Notes: generated from the sequence alone by a model not told the origin. A stretch of 64,000 bases of DNA from Halolamina litorea (GCF_026616205.1 NZ_JANHGR010000001.1:1674001-1738000), one strand, 5' to 3'; positions 34,469-43,002 are shown, numbered from the stretch's first letter. Made by a program: numbers and translations.

Positions 34469-35569
34469 ATGACTCCCGAAGAGCTGCGAGCGGATATCCC
34501 CGTCTGTGAGTCCGGGACGTACCTCAATACCGGCGCGTCGGGGCCCGCGAGCCAGTCCGTCGTCGACGCCGTCGGCGAGTTCGTCGCCTACCACGAGACC
34601 GAGGCCCCCGTGAACGAGGGTGCCTACCCCGCGGCGTTCGACGCGCTGGACGGCGCGCGCGAGACGGTCGCCGGGTTCCTGAACGCCGACACCGAGGAGA
34701 TCGCGCTCACCGAGAGCACCGCGGACGGCATCGCCCGGGTCGCCGCCGCCATCGACTGGGAGGACGGTGACACGGTCGTCCGAACGGACCTCGAACACAG
34801 CGCCGGCGTCCTCCCCTGGTGGAACCTCCGGGAACGTGGGGTGGACGTGGACGTCCTCCCGACCGAGCACGGTCGCGTGGACACGGCAGCGTTGAGAGCG
34901 GCCGTCGCCGACGCGCGGTTGCTCTGTCTGAGTTCGATCACGTGGAACTACGGCACCCGATTCCCGATCGCCGAGATCGTGGATATCGCCCACGAGAACG
35001 ACTGTCTGGTGCTCGTCGACGCCGTGCAGACGTTCGGTCAGCAGCCCCTCGACGTGCGTGCCTGGGGCGCGGATTTCGTCGTCGGCGCCGCCCACAAGTG
35101 GCTGCTTGGCCCATGGGGGGCCGGCATGCTCTACGTCGATCGCGCGGTCGCCGAGGGCTTGCGCCCGGCCCAGGTCGGCTACCGGTCCGTCGAGTCGCCC
35201 ACCGACGACGAGCCGGCGTTCAAAGCCGGCGCGATGCGCTTCGAGGTGGGCACGACCAGCCCCGCGCCCTACGTCGGCGCCGAGACGGCGATCGGGATCG
35301 TCGAGTCGGTCGGGTTCGACACGATCCAAGCCCGGATCGAACGCCTGACGAACCGACTGAAAGATGGTCTCGGGGACCGCCTGCTCTCGCCCGAGGCGTA
35401 CGAATCCGGGCTCGTCACCTTCGCCGCCGACGAACCCGAGGCCACGGTCGAACGGCTCGCCGACGAGGACGTGTTCGTCCGGACCCTGCCCGATCCCGAC
35501 GCGGTCCGGGCGTCGGTCCACGCCTTCAACACCGAAGCGGACGTGGACACACTGCTCTCGGCACTCTAA
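34469..35569 (+). CDS. class V aminotransferase family (PLP-dependent) protein
   Basis: A 366-residue fold-type I PLP enzyme. The Schiff-base lysine is in GAAHKWLLGPWG (Lys about 210). The preceding Asp-x-x-Gln of the cofactor site is in LVDAVQTFGQ (about 184-193), and the N-terminal phrase is TYLNTGASGP. Relatives include cysteine desulfurases and isopenicillin-N epimerase-like proteins. There is no obvious cysteine-desulfurase active-site loop, so an aminotransferase, epimerase or lyase is more likely. Its stop overlaps that of the VOC gene on the other strand by 4 bp. Confidence 0.88.
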   Translation: MTPEELRADIPVCESGTYLNTGASGPASQSVVDAVGEFVAYHETEAPVNEGAYPAAFDALDGARETVAGFLNADTEEIALTESTADGIARVAAAIDWEDGDTVVRTDLEHSAGVLPWWNLRERGVDVDVLPTEHGRVDTAALRAAVADARLLCLSSITWNYGTRFPIAEIVDIAHENDCLVLVDAVQTFGQQPLDVRAWGADFVVGAAHKWLLGPWGAGMLYVDRAVAEGLRPAQVGYRSVESPTDDEPAFKAGAMRFEVGTTSPAPYVGAETAIGIVESVGFDTIQARIERLTNRLKDGLGDRLLSPEAYESGLVTFAADEPEATVERLADEDVFVRTLPDPDAVRASVHAFNTEADVDTLLSAL

Positions 35570-35925
35570 CGGAACGTCTGGAACTCCGCGGTCCGGCCGT
35601 CGGGGTCGGTCGCGAAGAACTGGTAGATGTCGTAGGTCTCGTTCTCGTGGGGAGCCTCGTCGGCCGCGTCGCCGACCCGGTCGTGCATGGCGTCGACGTC
35701 CGCTTCGGAATCGTAGACGAACGTCAGGATCCCGTCGTCTTCGGTCTCCTCGGCGTCACAGAAGCCGAACCGGAACCCCCGGAACTCGAGGATGGTGCAG
35801 CCGGGCTGTTCGAGCCACGTCTCGGCGCCGACGACCTCACGGTACCACGCGACGACGGTCTCTCGGTCGGCGGTTCGGAAGAAGACGATCCCCCCGGCTC
35901 CTGCCGGCGATGCTGAGTCGCTCAT
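35566..35925 (-). CDS. VOC (glyoxalase/bleomycin-resistance) family protein
   Basis: A 119-residue single-domain protein with two beta-alpha-beta-beta-beta modules. The end YDIYQFFATDPDGRTAEFQTF is the typical closing strand with a metal-ligand Glu. The first module starts at IVFFRTADRETVVAWY. The substrate is unknown; the family includes lyases, dioxygenases and binding proteins. Confidence 0.85.
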   Translation of the reverse strand: MSDSASPAGAGGIVFFRTADRETVVAWYREVVGAETWLEQPGCTILEFRGFRFGFCDAEETEDDGILTFVYDSEADVDAMHDRVGDAADEAPHENETYDIYQFFATDPDGRTAEFQTFR

Positions 35926-35988
35926 ACCCCCGCTCGGGCCGGCCGAGGCTTAAAACGAGGCGACCGCGAGCGGCTCCCGACCGGGAAC

Positions 35989-36879
35989 CTACCGCGGGCG
36001 CCCCTCGACCACGAGGCCGTCGGCGCCGACGGCGAACACCGTGCCGTCGGGGGCGAGCGTCACCGCGTAGAGGCCAGCCGGCCCGTCGATTCCGACGCGC
36101 TGGAACCCCGGGTCCCGGCCGCGAGCGAGGATGTCTCCGCGGCTCCCGACCACCACGGCCGTGTGGCCCACCCCGGCCGCATCGGTCGGACGGACGCCGT
36201 CCGGCAGCGGCGCCAGTCGGTCCGGCGGCGCGTCGAACGACCGGACGCCGGTGTAGACGGTGCCGCCGCGGTTCGTCGCCAGGAGCCCGTCGGCGTCGAT
36301 GGCCAGCGCCGTGACCATCGCCGCGGAGAGAGTGTCGGTGCGCCACTCGCGACCGTCGTCGGACTGGTGGACTCGGCCGGAGGTGTCGCCGGCGAACCAC
36401 ATGTTGTCGGCGCCGCGCAGCGCGGTGATGGGTGCGCCCGGACCCGGGAGCGCGACCCCACGGACGTTCGTCTCGCGGCCGTCGACGGCGAGCCGAGCGA
36501 TCCGACCCTGATCGTCGCCGACGTGGACCCGTTCGTCGCCGGCCGACCCGGCGACGGCGAGTGTTCGGAAGGTCGTCGCCAGGCCGTAGGGTGTCGAGCG
36601 GTCCCGGAGGTTCCCGGTCTCCCGGTCGTAGTAGCCGAGTGCGCCACGGGTGCCACAGAGCCAGAGTCGGCGGCCGTCGTCGGTGGCGGCGATGTCGAGC
36701 AGTCCCCGCGAGCCGCCGGCGACCCCGTCGTCGAACAGCGGCTCCCAGCCGACCCGGGTCCGAGAGAGGAGGACCCCGCGGTTGCCGACGGCGTAGGCCC
36801 GGCCGTCGGCGACGGCGACGCCGTTGAGTTGGGCGCGGGTACGGCTTTCGGGGACGGTCCACCGACGACTGCGCAGCAT
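35989..36879 (-). CDS. beta-propeller protein (WD40/Ycf48-like blades)
   Basis: A 296-residue protein with about six or seven repeated four-strand blades, each with a G-x-x-G-x-[VIL] turn: AVGNRGVLL, LCGTRGALGYY, VGDDQGRIARL, FAGDTSGRVHQS, ATNRGGTVYTG, VGSRGDILARG and VGADGLVVEG. No signal peptide or membrane helix, so probably a cytosolic scaffold. The start at 36879 is supported by a TATA-like CTTTTTGCC about 30 bp upstream. Function unknown. Confidence 0.78.
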   Translation of the reverse strand: MLRSRRWTVPESRTRAQLNGVAVADGRAYAVGNRGVLLSRTRVGWEPLFDDGVAGGSRGLLDIAATDDGRRLWLCGTRGALGYYDRETGNLRDRSTPYGLATTFRTLAVAGSAGDERVHVGDDQGRIARLAVDGRETNVRGVALPGPGAPITALRGADNMWFAGDTSGRVHQSDDGREWRTDTLSAAMVTALAIDADGLLATNRGGTVYTGVRSFDAPPDRLAPLPDGVRPTDAAGVGHTAVVVGSRGDILARGRDPGFQRVGIDGPAGLYAVTLAPDGTVFAVGADGLVVEGRPR

Positions 36880-36968
36880 TCCCCGGCCAAACGAATCGGA
36901 TCGGCAAAAAGGCGCGTACCGGGGGGAGCGTGTGCGGGGCGGCGTCCCGTGGCGGGTTCGCGCTGGCC

Positions 36969-37748
36969 CTACTCGCTGTAGGGGACCGCGTAGGCCCCGA
37001 CGACGAAGAACGCCAGCGAGAGCGCGGCGAGGATTCCCAGTTGGGTCAGCGCGAGCGCCGTCGCGTCGCCGCCGGCCGAGGCCCCGTCGTAGGTCAGGTA
37101 GCGCACGCCGCGTGCGAAGTACGTCAGCGGCGAGAGGTTCGTGATCGGCTGGAACCACGCCGGCAGCAGGTCGGGCGTGACGAACGTCTCCGAGAGGAAC
37201 AGCAGCGGGAGCGCCACGGAGTTACTGGCGGCGATGACGCCGTCCTGTGAGTCGGCGAGGCGGCCGAGGATGGCGCCGAGGCCACAGAACAGCGCGACCC
37301 CGAGGGTCACGAACGGCACCAGCAACAGCAGGCTCGCGCCGACGACGATCTGTGCGTCGACGAGCAGCACCACCAGCCCGAAGATCAGCAGCGAGGCGGC
37401 GCCGATGACGAGCACGTTCACCAGCGTGTGTGCCAGCAGCCACTCCCACCGGCGCAGCGGCGTCGTCGCCAGCTTCTCGAACCGACCGCCCTCGCGATGG
37501 CGCGCGAACTCGCTGCCGACCCGCGAGAGCGGCGTGAACAGTACGACGACGGCGAGGTAGCCCGGGAGGTAGTAGCCCGGCGGCTCGGCGAACAGGCCGC
37601 CGCCGGTGGGCTGGGTCCCGACGAGCACGCCGAAGATCAGGACGATGATCACCGGGAAGAAGAAGGTGAAAAACACCGCCGTCCGGCGGCGCAGGAACGC
37701 CTTCGCGCCGGCGCGAATCTCGCTGGCGACCCGTCCGGTCCGGCTCAT
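36969..37748 (-). CDS. ABC-2 type exporter permease
   Basis: A 259-residue membrane protein: basic N-terminus (about 1-22), first helix FFTFFFPVIIVLIFGVLVG, a G-rich outer loop (LFAEPPGYYLPGYLAVV) and five further helices. The late loop PAWFQPITNLSPLTYFARGVRYLTYDG is the conserved ABC-2 signature. It works with the ATPase encoded upstream, which it overlaps by 4 bp. Confidence 0.9.
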   Translation of the reverse strand: MSRTGRVASEIRAGAKAFLRRRTAVFFTFFFPVIIVLIFGVLVGTQPTGGGLFAEPPGYYLPGYLAVVVLFTPLSRVGSEFARHREGGRFEKLATTPLRRWEWLLAHTLVNVLVIGAASLLIFGLVVLLVDAQIVVGASLLLLVPFVTLGVALFCGLGAILGRLADSQDGVIAASNSVALPLLFLSETFVTPDLLPAWFQPITNLSPLTYFARGVRYLTYDGASAGGDATALALTQLGILAALSLAFFVVGAYAVPYSE

Positions 37749-38698
37749 CGCTCCGCCTCCGTCTCGGTCTGCACGGCCCCGGCCGTCGCGCCGTCACCCG
37801 GGGCGCCGAGCCCGCGGAACGCCTCGCCGGTCAGTTCGAGGTAGACGTCCTCGAGGGTCGGTTCGGTCCAGGTGAACGATTCGTACTGGATGCCGGCGGC
37901 CGCGAGCGCGTCGACGGCGTCGTCGATGTCCGCGGCGTCGATATCGTGGAGCGTGAGTCGGCCGGCCGAGGACTCGACGCGGAACCGGCTGTCCGCGAGC
38001 ACGTCGGCGCTGGCTTCGGTGCGGACCACGAGTCGCGAGTCACCGCCGTGCTTGGCGATCAGGCTGCTCGGGGTGCCGGCGGCGACGATCTCCCCGGCGG
38101 CGAGCATGGCTACCTCGTCCGCGAGGCGCTCGACCTCGTCCATCGAGTGGCTGGTGAGGAACACCGTCGTCCCCGCCGCCGCGAGGTCCTCGATCAACGT
38201 CCAGAGGTCCCGACGGCCGACGGGGTCGATCCCGGTCGTCGGCTCGTCCAGAAAGAGCACGTCGGGGTCGTTGACCAGCGTGATGCCGACGCAGGCCCGG
38301 CGCTGCTGGCCGCCGGAGAGCTCCTCGTACCACGTGTCGGCCGCTCCCTCCAGTCCGACCTCCGCGAGCACCGACGCCGGGTCGCGAGCCTCGTCGTAGA
38401 GGTCGGCGTAGTAGCCGAGAAGCTCACTGACGGTCAAGCGTTCGGGTGGGGAGAACGACTGCGGGAGCAGCCCGATACGGTCGCGTTCGACGGTTTCGGG
38501 CGGGGAGCCGAGTAGCGAAGCCTCGCCGTCGTACGCCGTGGTGCCGGTGAGACAGCGCACGAGCGAAGTCTTCCCGGCGCCGTTTGGGCCGATGAGCCCG
38601 AAGACGGTCCCTTCTGGTACCGAGAGCGAGACGCCGTCGACGGCGACCGTGTCGCCGTAGCGTTTAGTCACGTCCTGGGCGAGGACTGCCGCGTCCAT
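37745..38698 (-). CDS. ABC transporter ATP-binding protein (ABC-2 exporter type)
   Basis: A 317-residue ATPase with Walker A GPNGAGKT, signature LSGGQQRR, Walker B VLFLDEP and the H-loop in TSHSMDEV. A C-terminal extension (about 220-300) of the DUF4162 type follows. It forms an exporter with the permease downstream. This is the second ABC-2 exporter in the window; the first has the SKGM signature variant. Substrate unknown. A short TATA-like gctttaccc lies upstream. Confidence 0.92.
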   Translation of the reverse strand: MDAAVLAQDVTKRYGDTVAVDGVSLSVPEGTVFGLIGPNGAGKTSLVRCLTGTTAYDGEASLLGSPPETVERDRIGLLPQSFSPPERLTVSELLGYYADLYDEARDPASVLAEVGLEGAADTWYEELSGGQQRRACVGITLVNDPDVLFLDEPTTGIDPVGRRDLWTLIEDLAAAGTTVFLTSHSMDEVERLADEVAMLAAGEIVAAGTPSSLIAKHGGDSRLVVRTEASADVLADSRFRVESSAGRLTLHDIDAADIDDAVDALAAAGIQYESFTWTEPTLEDVYLELTGEAFRGLGAPGDGATAGAVQTETEAER

Positions 38699-38743
38699 AC
38701 CCGAAGTCGTCGGCGGGCGAGGGTAAAGCGTTCGTTCCGCGTG

Positions 38744-39085
38744 TTAGGCCGGCGCCGCGCCGACGCCCGCCGACAGCGAGGGACGGTACGGCGCGGGGTA
38801 GTCCGCCAGCGCGCTCCGCCCGGCGATGGCCCGGAGCGACGACGACAGCCGCGAGCGAGTCAGCGACAGCGTGCCGCGGCGCCAGCGGCGGGCCAGCACG
38901 GCAGCCGAGAGGCCACCCCGGCCCCACGCGTACGCGCCGCCGACGACGGCCGCCGGCACGTTACCCATCCCGAGCGCCGAGAGGAGTTCGACGCCCCCGA
39001 TCCACGACGGAACGAGCGTGAGCACCGACGCGACCAACAGCAGGTCGCCGGTCACGCTCGCCGCGAAGCGATCGCTCGTCACCAT
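38744..39085 (-). CDS. hypothetical protein with membrane segments (113 aa)
   Basis: A 113-residue protein with two hydrophobic stretches (about 12-34 and 38-52) followed by an Arg/Ser-rich second half (RRWRRGTLSLTRSRLSSSLR) and a C-terminal Pro/Ala tail. It is less acidic than its neighbours, so either a membrane protein with a basic cytosolic face or a decayed gene. No family recognised. Confidence 0.55.
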   Translation of the reverse strand: MVTSDRFAASVTGDLLLVASVLTLVPSWIGGVELLSALGMGNVPAAVVGGAYAWGRGGLSAAVLARRWRRGTLSLTRSRLSSSLRAIAGRSALADYPAPYRPSLSAGVGAAPA

Positions 39086-39238
39086 TCACTCGGGCCGACG
39101 GCATTCTCGGGTATAAATGTTTTGTGGAACGTGTCCCTATCTGGCACGCTTCCGGCCGGCGACCGGCCCACACCCCCCGCGTCGACTCGACCTGCCACCG
39201 TGCAAAGAGTTAGGGGACGAGCGACAGAAGGGCAGGGC

Positions 39239-39823
39239 ATGGCAGACGTACTCGTCGTCGGCGGTGGTCCCGCCGGCCTGAGCGCCGCACTGTTCGCCGA
39301 GAAGAACGACCTCGAAACGACGGTGTTCGACACCGACAAGACGTGGATGCACAAGGCCCACCTGTTCAACTACCCCGGAATCGGCTCGCAGGACGGCAGC
39401 GTGTTCCTCGACACCCTCCGGAACCAAGTCGACAACTTCGGCGTCGAGCGCAAGCAGGGCGAGGAAGTCACCGCGGTCACCGAGAACGGCGACGGCTTCA
39501 CCGTCACGACGGCGGAGGGCGAGTACGAGGCGCCCTACGTCGTGCTGGCGACAGGTGCGAGCCGTGACCTCGCCGAGGAACTCGGCTGTGAACTCACCGA
39601 CGAGGGCGTCGTCGACGCCGACGTGACGATGGAGACCAGCGTCACGGACGCCTACGCGACGGGCGCGATGGTCCGCGCCGAGGAGTGGCAGGCGGTCATC
39701 TCCGCGGGCGACGGCGCCGCCGCCGCCCTCAACATACTCAGCAAGGAGAAGGGCGAACACTACCACGACTTCGACGTGCCCGCCGACGCGAAAGCGACGT
39801 TCGGCGGCGCCGACGAGGAGTAA
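39239..39823 (+). CDS. short thioredoxin-reductase-like FAD protein (194 aa)
   Basis: A 194-residue protein with the FAD loop GGGPAGLSAALFAEKNDLET (6-25) and the second FAD motif AYATGAMVRAEEWQAVISAGDGAAAALN (about 141-168). As in the protein at 28107 the NADPH domain and CxxC are absent; only one FAD domain remains. Such short forms recur in haloarchaea as I recall, which argues against a simple deletion. Possible TATA-like aaagagttagg lies 26-36 bp upstream. Electron partner unknown. Confidence 0.82.
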   Translation: MADVLVVGGGPAGLSAALFAEKNDLETTVFDTDKTWMHKAHLFNYPGIGSQDGSVFLDTLRNQVDNFGVERKQGEEVTAVTENGDGFTVTTAEGEYEAPYVVLATGASRDLAEELGCELTDEGVVDADVTMETSVTDAYATGAMVRAEEWQAVISAGDGAAAALNILSKEKGEHYHDFDVPADAKATFGGADEE

Positions 39824-39850
39824 GCCGACTGGCGGCCGCGACAGCCGCCT

Positions 39851-40450
39851 TCAGCGGTCCCAGTTCCACGTACCCGCCCGTTCGAGTTCTCGCAGAACCT
39901 CCCCGAAGTGGTACTTCTTCTCGAACAGCCGTGAGAGCAGCGAGAGATCGTCGAGGGGCTGATAGTGGTCGTACTGGTGGCCCACGGCGTCGGCGGCTTT
40001 CAGAAACGGGTCCAGCGCCGCCTCGAACTCGTCGGTCCCCTGCCAGCGGTCCGATTCGTCCTCGTACTCGGCGTAGATCGCGCGGGCCCGTCGGTGGTGC
40101 TTGCGGTGACCCTTCCGGCCGGCGATCAGCCGGAAGTCCCCGCGGAGTTCGTGGGCCAGCGCTTCGAAGGGCTCGCGCTCGTACAGCAGGGCATCGAGTT
40201 CGTCGACGACGCTCTCGCCCTGCCGACACCGGATCGAACACCGGCGGTCGTGGCCGCCGATCCGGTAACAGATGGCCGCCTCCGTGAGCGTCGTCACCGC
40301 CGTCAGGAGTTCGTTTCGGTCGCCGAGTTCCGAGCCCCCGAGCAGTTCGTAGGCGGCGAGGCTGAACGTCGTGCCGGCAGCCTCGTTCCGGCCGTCCATC
40401 CGGTAGGTCTCGGCCGCCTGATAGCGGAGGCGGTATTTCTCGTGGGACAT
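39851..40450 (-). CDS. helical (TPR-like) haloarchaeal protein (199 aa)
   Basis: A 199-residue soluble protein, probably all helix, with paired-helix spacing as in TPR-like folds (AAETYRMDGRNEAAGTTFSLAAYEL, about 12-36). It has two cysteines in RRCSIRCRQGE (about 70-78). It also has aromatic and basic residues unusual for the window. No known family is recognised. A TATA-like GAATAATG lies about 33 bp upstream on the coding strand. Confidence 0.7.
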   Translation of the reverse strand: MSHEKYRLRYQAAETYRMDGRNEAAGTTFSLAAYELLGGSELGDRNELLTAVTTLTEAAICYRIGGHDRRCSIRCRQGESVVDELDALLYEREPFEALAHELRGDFRLIAGRKGHRKHHRRARAIYAEYEDESDRWQGTDEFEAALDPFLKAADAVGHQYDHYQPLDDLSLLSRLFEKKYHFGEVLRELERAGTWNWDR

Positions 40451-40578
40451 CGCTCCCCTCGAAGTTCACAGGAGAGCGGCATTATTCGTTCGGTGGCGCA
40501 GTTCGATCCGTCCTCGGACCGGTCGATCGCCGCGAGGCAGCCGATCCGGGCCTCGGTCGTCGCCGACACCCCGGAAAC

Positions 40579-40586
40579 GAATATGC
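40579..40586 (+). promoter_or_regulatory. TATA-like box of the 35-residue zinc-ribbon gene
   Basis: The octamer gaatatgc is centred about 28 bp before the ATG at 40611, which supports a leaderless mRNA for the mini-protein. Confidence 0.45.
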
Positions 40587-40610
40587 CCCTCCAGTCCCGA
40601 ACATCGGACG

Positions 40611-40718
40611 ATGGGCGACGACGCGTGCTACCGGGACTACTGCCCGGACTGTGACCTGCAAGTGACGGTCGTCGACGAGGCCTGCCCCGAGTGTGGCGCC
40701 GACCTCCCCGAGGCGTAG
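40611..40718 (+). CDS. 35-residue zinc-ribbon mini-protein
   Basis: A very short frame that is easily missed by gene finders: 35 residues with two perfect knuckles, CPDC (11-14) and CPECG (25-29), which together make one four-cysteine zinc site. It is acidic and has its own TATA-like box at leaderless spacing. It belongs to the CPxCG mini-protein class common in haloarchaea; partner and role unknown. Confidence 0.75.
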   Translation: MGDDACYRDYCPDCDLQVTVVDEACPECGADLPEA

Positions 40719-41102
40719 GCCGCCCCGACGCGCCGACCGCCCCGCTCGACGCATCGGAGGGGTTTTGTAGCGATAGCCGGGAGGATGAGGTGGACGGCAC
40801 GGTCGGCGGCTCCTTTCGCCCCGCGTGCTCTGCACGTCGGGTAAGTCGACCGGCCTACCCCGTCTGCTCAACAAACTGAGCGACGGCTATCCCGATGTCC
40901 TGACTGGCGCCCACTCCGAGCGTAAGCCAGCGGTGAGACGCGACCGACGTTCGTCAGGGATCGCTCCCGAGCGTGGCGTCCCCCGGAAAAGTGTGGGACC
41001 GTTCGAGTTGTCGCCGGTCGCACGCAGATCGACAACGTACAGTCACGGCATCGGCTCCGACAAGCGACACGGCGGTCGCTTGTGGTCGTTCGCCGCGACT
41101 GA
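40719..41102. other. 384-bp intergenic stretch without a clear gene
   Basis: No frame here has the acidic codon usage of the neighbours; the longest ones are Arg/Ser-rich. The right end (41084-41096) has ggtcgttcgccgc, identical to 13 bases of the 34-bp repeat at 33523. No tRNA, hairpin or T-tract terminator stands out. It may contain decayed sequence. Confidence 0.6.
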
Positions 41103-41894
41103 CTAGAGGTTCGACGCGCCGGCGCCGCCCTCGATGGGCAGTGCGACGCCGTTGATGTAGGAGGACTTCGGCGAGGAGAGGAACGCCACCGTGTCGCCGA
41201 GCTCCATCGGGTCGCCGATGCGGCCGACGGGGATGCCGTCGCCCCAGTCGGCGAGGCCCTCCTCGTAGTCCTCGTAGTCGCCGCGGTCGACGGCCTGCTC
41301 GACGAGGTCCTCGATCCGGGAGGTCTCGTGGGGGCCGGGAAGCACCGCGTTCGATCGGACCTCCGGGGCCAGTTCCTTCGAGAGCGTCTTCTCCAGCCCG
41401 ATGACGGCCATCCGGACGGAGTTCGAGAGCACGAGTGAGTCGATCGCCTCCTTCACCGATCGGGAGGTGACGAACGTCATCGTCCCCTGATCGGACTCCT
41501 TCAGGTGGGGGGCGGCCGCGCGGACGGTCCGGACGGCGCTCATCACGAGCAGGTCGAACGCCTGGTACCAGTCCTCGTCGTCGGTGTCCATGAACGCCCC
41601 GCTGGGCGGGCCGCCGGCGCTGGTGACGAGCGTGTCGATGCCGCCGAACTCCTCCACGGTACGCTCGACGAGGTGTTCGATGTCCTCTTTCTCGGTGAGG
41701 TCGCCCTGCACGCCGACGACCTCGCCGTCGCCGGCGGCGTCGATCTCCTCGACGGCCTCGGCGAGTCGCTCCTCGTCCCGGCCGTTGACGACGACGTGTG
41801 CCCCCTCGCGAGCCAGCGCCTCCGCCGACGCTTTCCCGAGACCGCTGCTCGATGCCGTGACCAGTGCGCTCGTCCCTTCGAGTTCGAGATCCAT
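41103..41894 (-). CDS. short-chain dehydrogenase/reductase (SDR) family oxidoreductase
   Basis: A 263-residue Rossmann protein. The cofactor loop is TASSSGLGKASA (about 14-25), with NGRDEER (about 37-43) suggesting NADP(H). The catalytic Ser falls in FVTSRSV. The usual Tyr-x3-Lys is not present in its plain form: the matching stretch reads LVLSNSVRMAVIGLEKTL, with Ser/Arg where Tyr/Lys are expected, as in several SDR proteins annotated 3-oxoacyl reductase-like. So activity is uncertain. The start is supported by a TATA-like TTTAAGG at 41918-41924. Confidence 0.88.
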   Translation of the reverse strand: MDLELEGTSALVTASSSGLGKASAEALAREGAHVVVNGRDEERLAEAVEEIDAAGDGEVVGVQGDLTEKEDIEHLVERTVEEFGGIDTLVTSAGGPPSGAFMDTDDEDWYQAFDLLVMSAVRTVRAAAPHLKESDQGTMTFVTSRSVKEAIDSLVLSNSVRMAVIGLEKTLSKELAPEVRSNAVLPGPHETSRIEDLVEQAVDRGDYEDYEEGLADWGDGIPVGRIGDPMELGDTVAFLSSPKSSYINGVALPIEGGAGASNL

Positions 41895-41917
41895 ACCCGC
41901 CCCTGTGGCCGCAGGCA

Positions 41918-41924
41918 CCTTAAA
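41918..41924 (-). promoter_or_regulatory. TATA-like box of the SDR gene
   Basis: TTTAAGG on the minus strand lies 24-30 bp before the ATG at 41894, favouring that start over an upstream in-frame ATG at 41969. Confidence 0.5.
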
Positions 41925-41983
41925 CCCGGTTCGCTCCGGAAACGCCGGCCGGGTTCTCGGCTCGGTCACAGTTTTTCGGCAGG

Positions 41984-41991
41984 CCTAAACC
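41984..41991 (+). promoter_or_regulatory. TATA-like box of the GT2 gene
   Basis: The octamer cctaaacc is centred about 26 bp before the ATG at 42014. It is back-to-back with the SDR promoter. Confidence 0.45.
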
Positions 41992-42013
41992 AGTCCAGCA
42001 CGACCCCAGAATC

Positions 42014-42715
42014 ATGAGTGAGTACACGCTGGACGACGTGAGCGTGGTGATGGGCAGCTACAACGAGGCGGAAGCGATCGGGCCGGTGCTCGACGACATC
42101 GACGCCGCCACCGACGGCCGCGCGGAGGTGGTCGTCGTCGACGGCTCCAGCGACGGGACCGCCGATATCGCCCGGGAGAAGGGCGCGACGGTGATCGAGC
42201 AGGAGCCGCGGGGCTACGGTTTCGCGGTCTGTAAGGCGCTCCTGTCGGCTTCGAACCCCGTTCGGATCACCACCGACTGCGACGGCACCTACCCGATGGA
42301 GCGGATCCCGGACTTCCTCGACCTGATCAACGAGGGTTACGACGTGGTCAGCGGCGACCGACTCTACCACGGCGCCGAGACGATGCCGACGATGAACCGC
42401 TACGGGAACCTCGCGTTCGCGGCGCTGTCGAGCGTGCTCGCCGGCGACCACCTCCACGACGTGACGACGGGGATGCGCGCCTACCACGAGGACGTGATCG
42501 AGGAGATCACGTGGACCGAGAACACCGGCCTCTCCGCGGAGCTACTGATCCGCCCAGTGATGCGGGGCTACGACGTGCGCGAGGAACCGATCGCCTACGA
42601 CGAACGCCTCGGCGAGACCAAACTCGACCCGTTCTCGGGCGGCGCCGAGATCGCGGGGTCGATCCTCCGGGTCTGTGCACAGGAGCGAAAACGCCAACTC
42701 ACGTCGCTGTTCTGA
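42014..42715 (+). CDS. GT2 family glycosyltransferase (dolichol-phosphate-sugar synthase-like)
   Basis: A 233-residue cytosolic GT-A enzyme. Nucleotide-sugar site VVVDGSSDGTADIA (about 40-52) and the metal motif TDCDGTYP (Asp about 88 and 90) are in place. Further phrases are DVVSGDR and the acceptor-side LSAELLIRPVMRGYDVRE. There is no C-terminal membrane domain, so it resembles short dolichyl-phosphate mannose/glucose synthases. A role in lipid-linked sugar or N-glycan assembly is likely by family. Confidence 0.9.
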   Translation: MSEYTLDDVSVVMGSYNEAEAIGPVLDDIDAATDGRAEVVVVDGSSDGTADIAREKGATVIEQEPRGYGFAVCKALLSASNPVRITTDCDGTYPMERIPDFLDLINEGYDVVSGDRLYHGAETMPTMNRYGNLAFAALSSVLAGDHLHDVTTGMRAYHEDVIEEITWTENTGLSAELLIRPVMRGYDVREEPIAYDERLGETKLDPFSGGAEIAGSILRVCAQERKRQLTSLF

Positions 42716-42748
42716 CCGGCACGGCCGCTACCCGGCGTGCCCACGTCC

Positions 42749-42952
42749 TCAGGCCGCAGAGAGGGTGACGGTGTGTTCCATCACGGCGTGACAGCTGGGA
42801 CACTCGTAGTGGTACATCACCACGCTCCCGTTGGTCTCGCTCACCCACGAGCCCTCATCGACTTCGAACCCACAGGCCGTGCAGACGCGTTCTCTGGTGT
42901 CGTAGTAGGCCCGCAGCCCTTCCAGTGCGGATCGAATGCTGCGTGTTACCAT
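42749..42952 (-). CDS. small zinc-ribbon protein (67 aa)
   Basis: A 67-residue protein with a four-cysteine ribbon: CTAC (24-27) and CPSC (51-54), joined by beta-type sequence (DEGSWVSETNGSVVMYHY). The N-terminus is a basic helix. It resembles small haloarchaeal zinc-finger proteins of unknown role. A TATA-like CGCTTTTGG lies about 30 bp upstream of the ATG. Confidence 0.8.
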   Translation of the reverse strand: MVTRSIRSALEGLRAYYDTRERVCTACGFEVDEGSWVSETNGSVVMYHYECPSCHAVMEHTVTLSAA

Positions 42953-43002
42953 GACTCAGTATTCTCGCGGGAGGCCAAAAGCGTTCCCCCGATAGCGGAC
43001 TC

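Noticed and set aside
40785-40844. A 19-codon frame (MRWTARSAAPF...) behind a TATA-like ggttttg
   Set aside because: Arg-rich, no conserved feature, poor spacing; not better than chance.
40825-41106. A 93-codon frame with a Walker-A-like CTSGKSTG
   Set aside because: The P-loop likeness is isolated, with no following Walker B or fold, and the composition is basic and Ser-rich.
41895-41969. Upstream in-frame ATG of the SDR gene that would add 25 residues
   Set aside because: The family N-terminus starts at MDLELEG and a TATA box lies inside the would-be extension at the right distance from the inner ATG.
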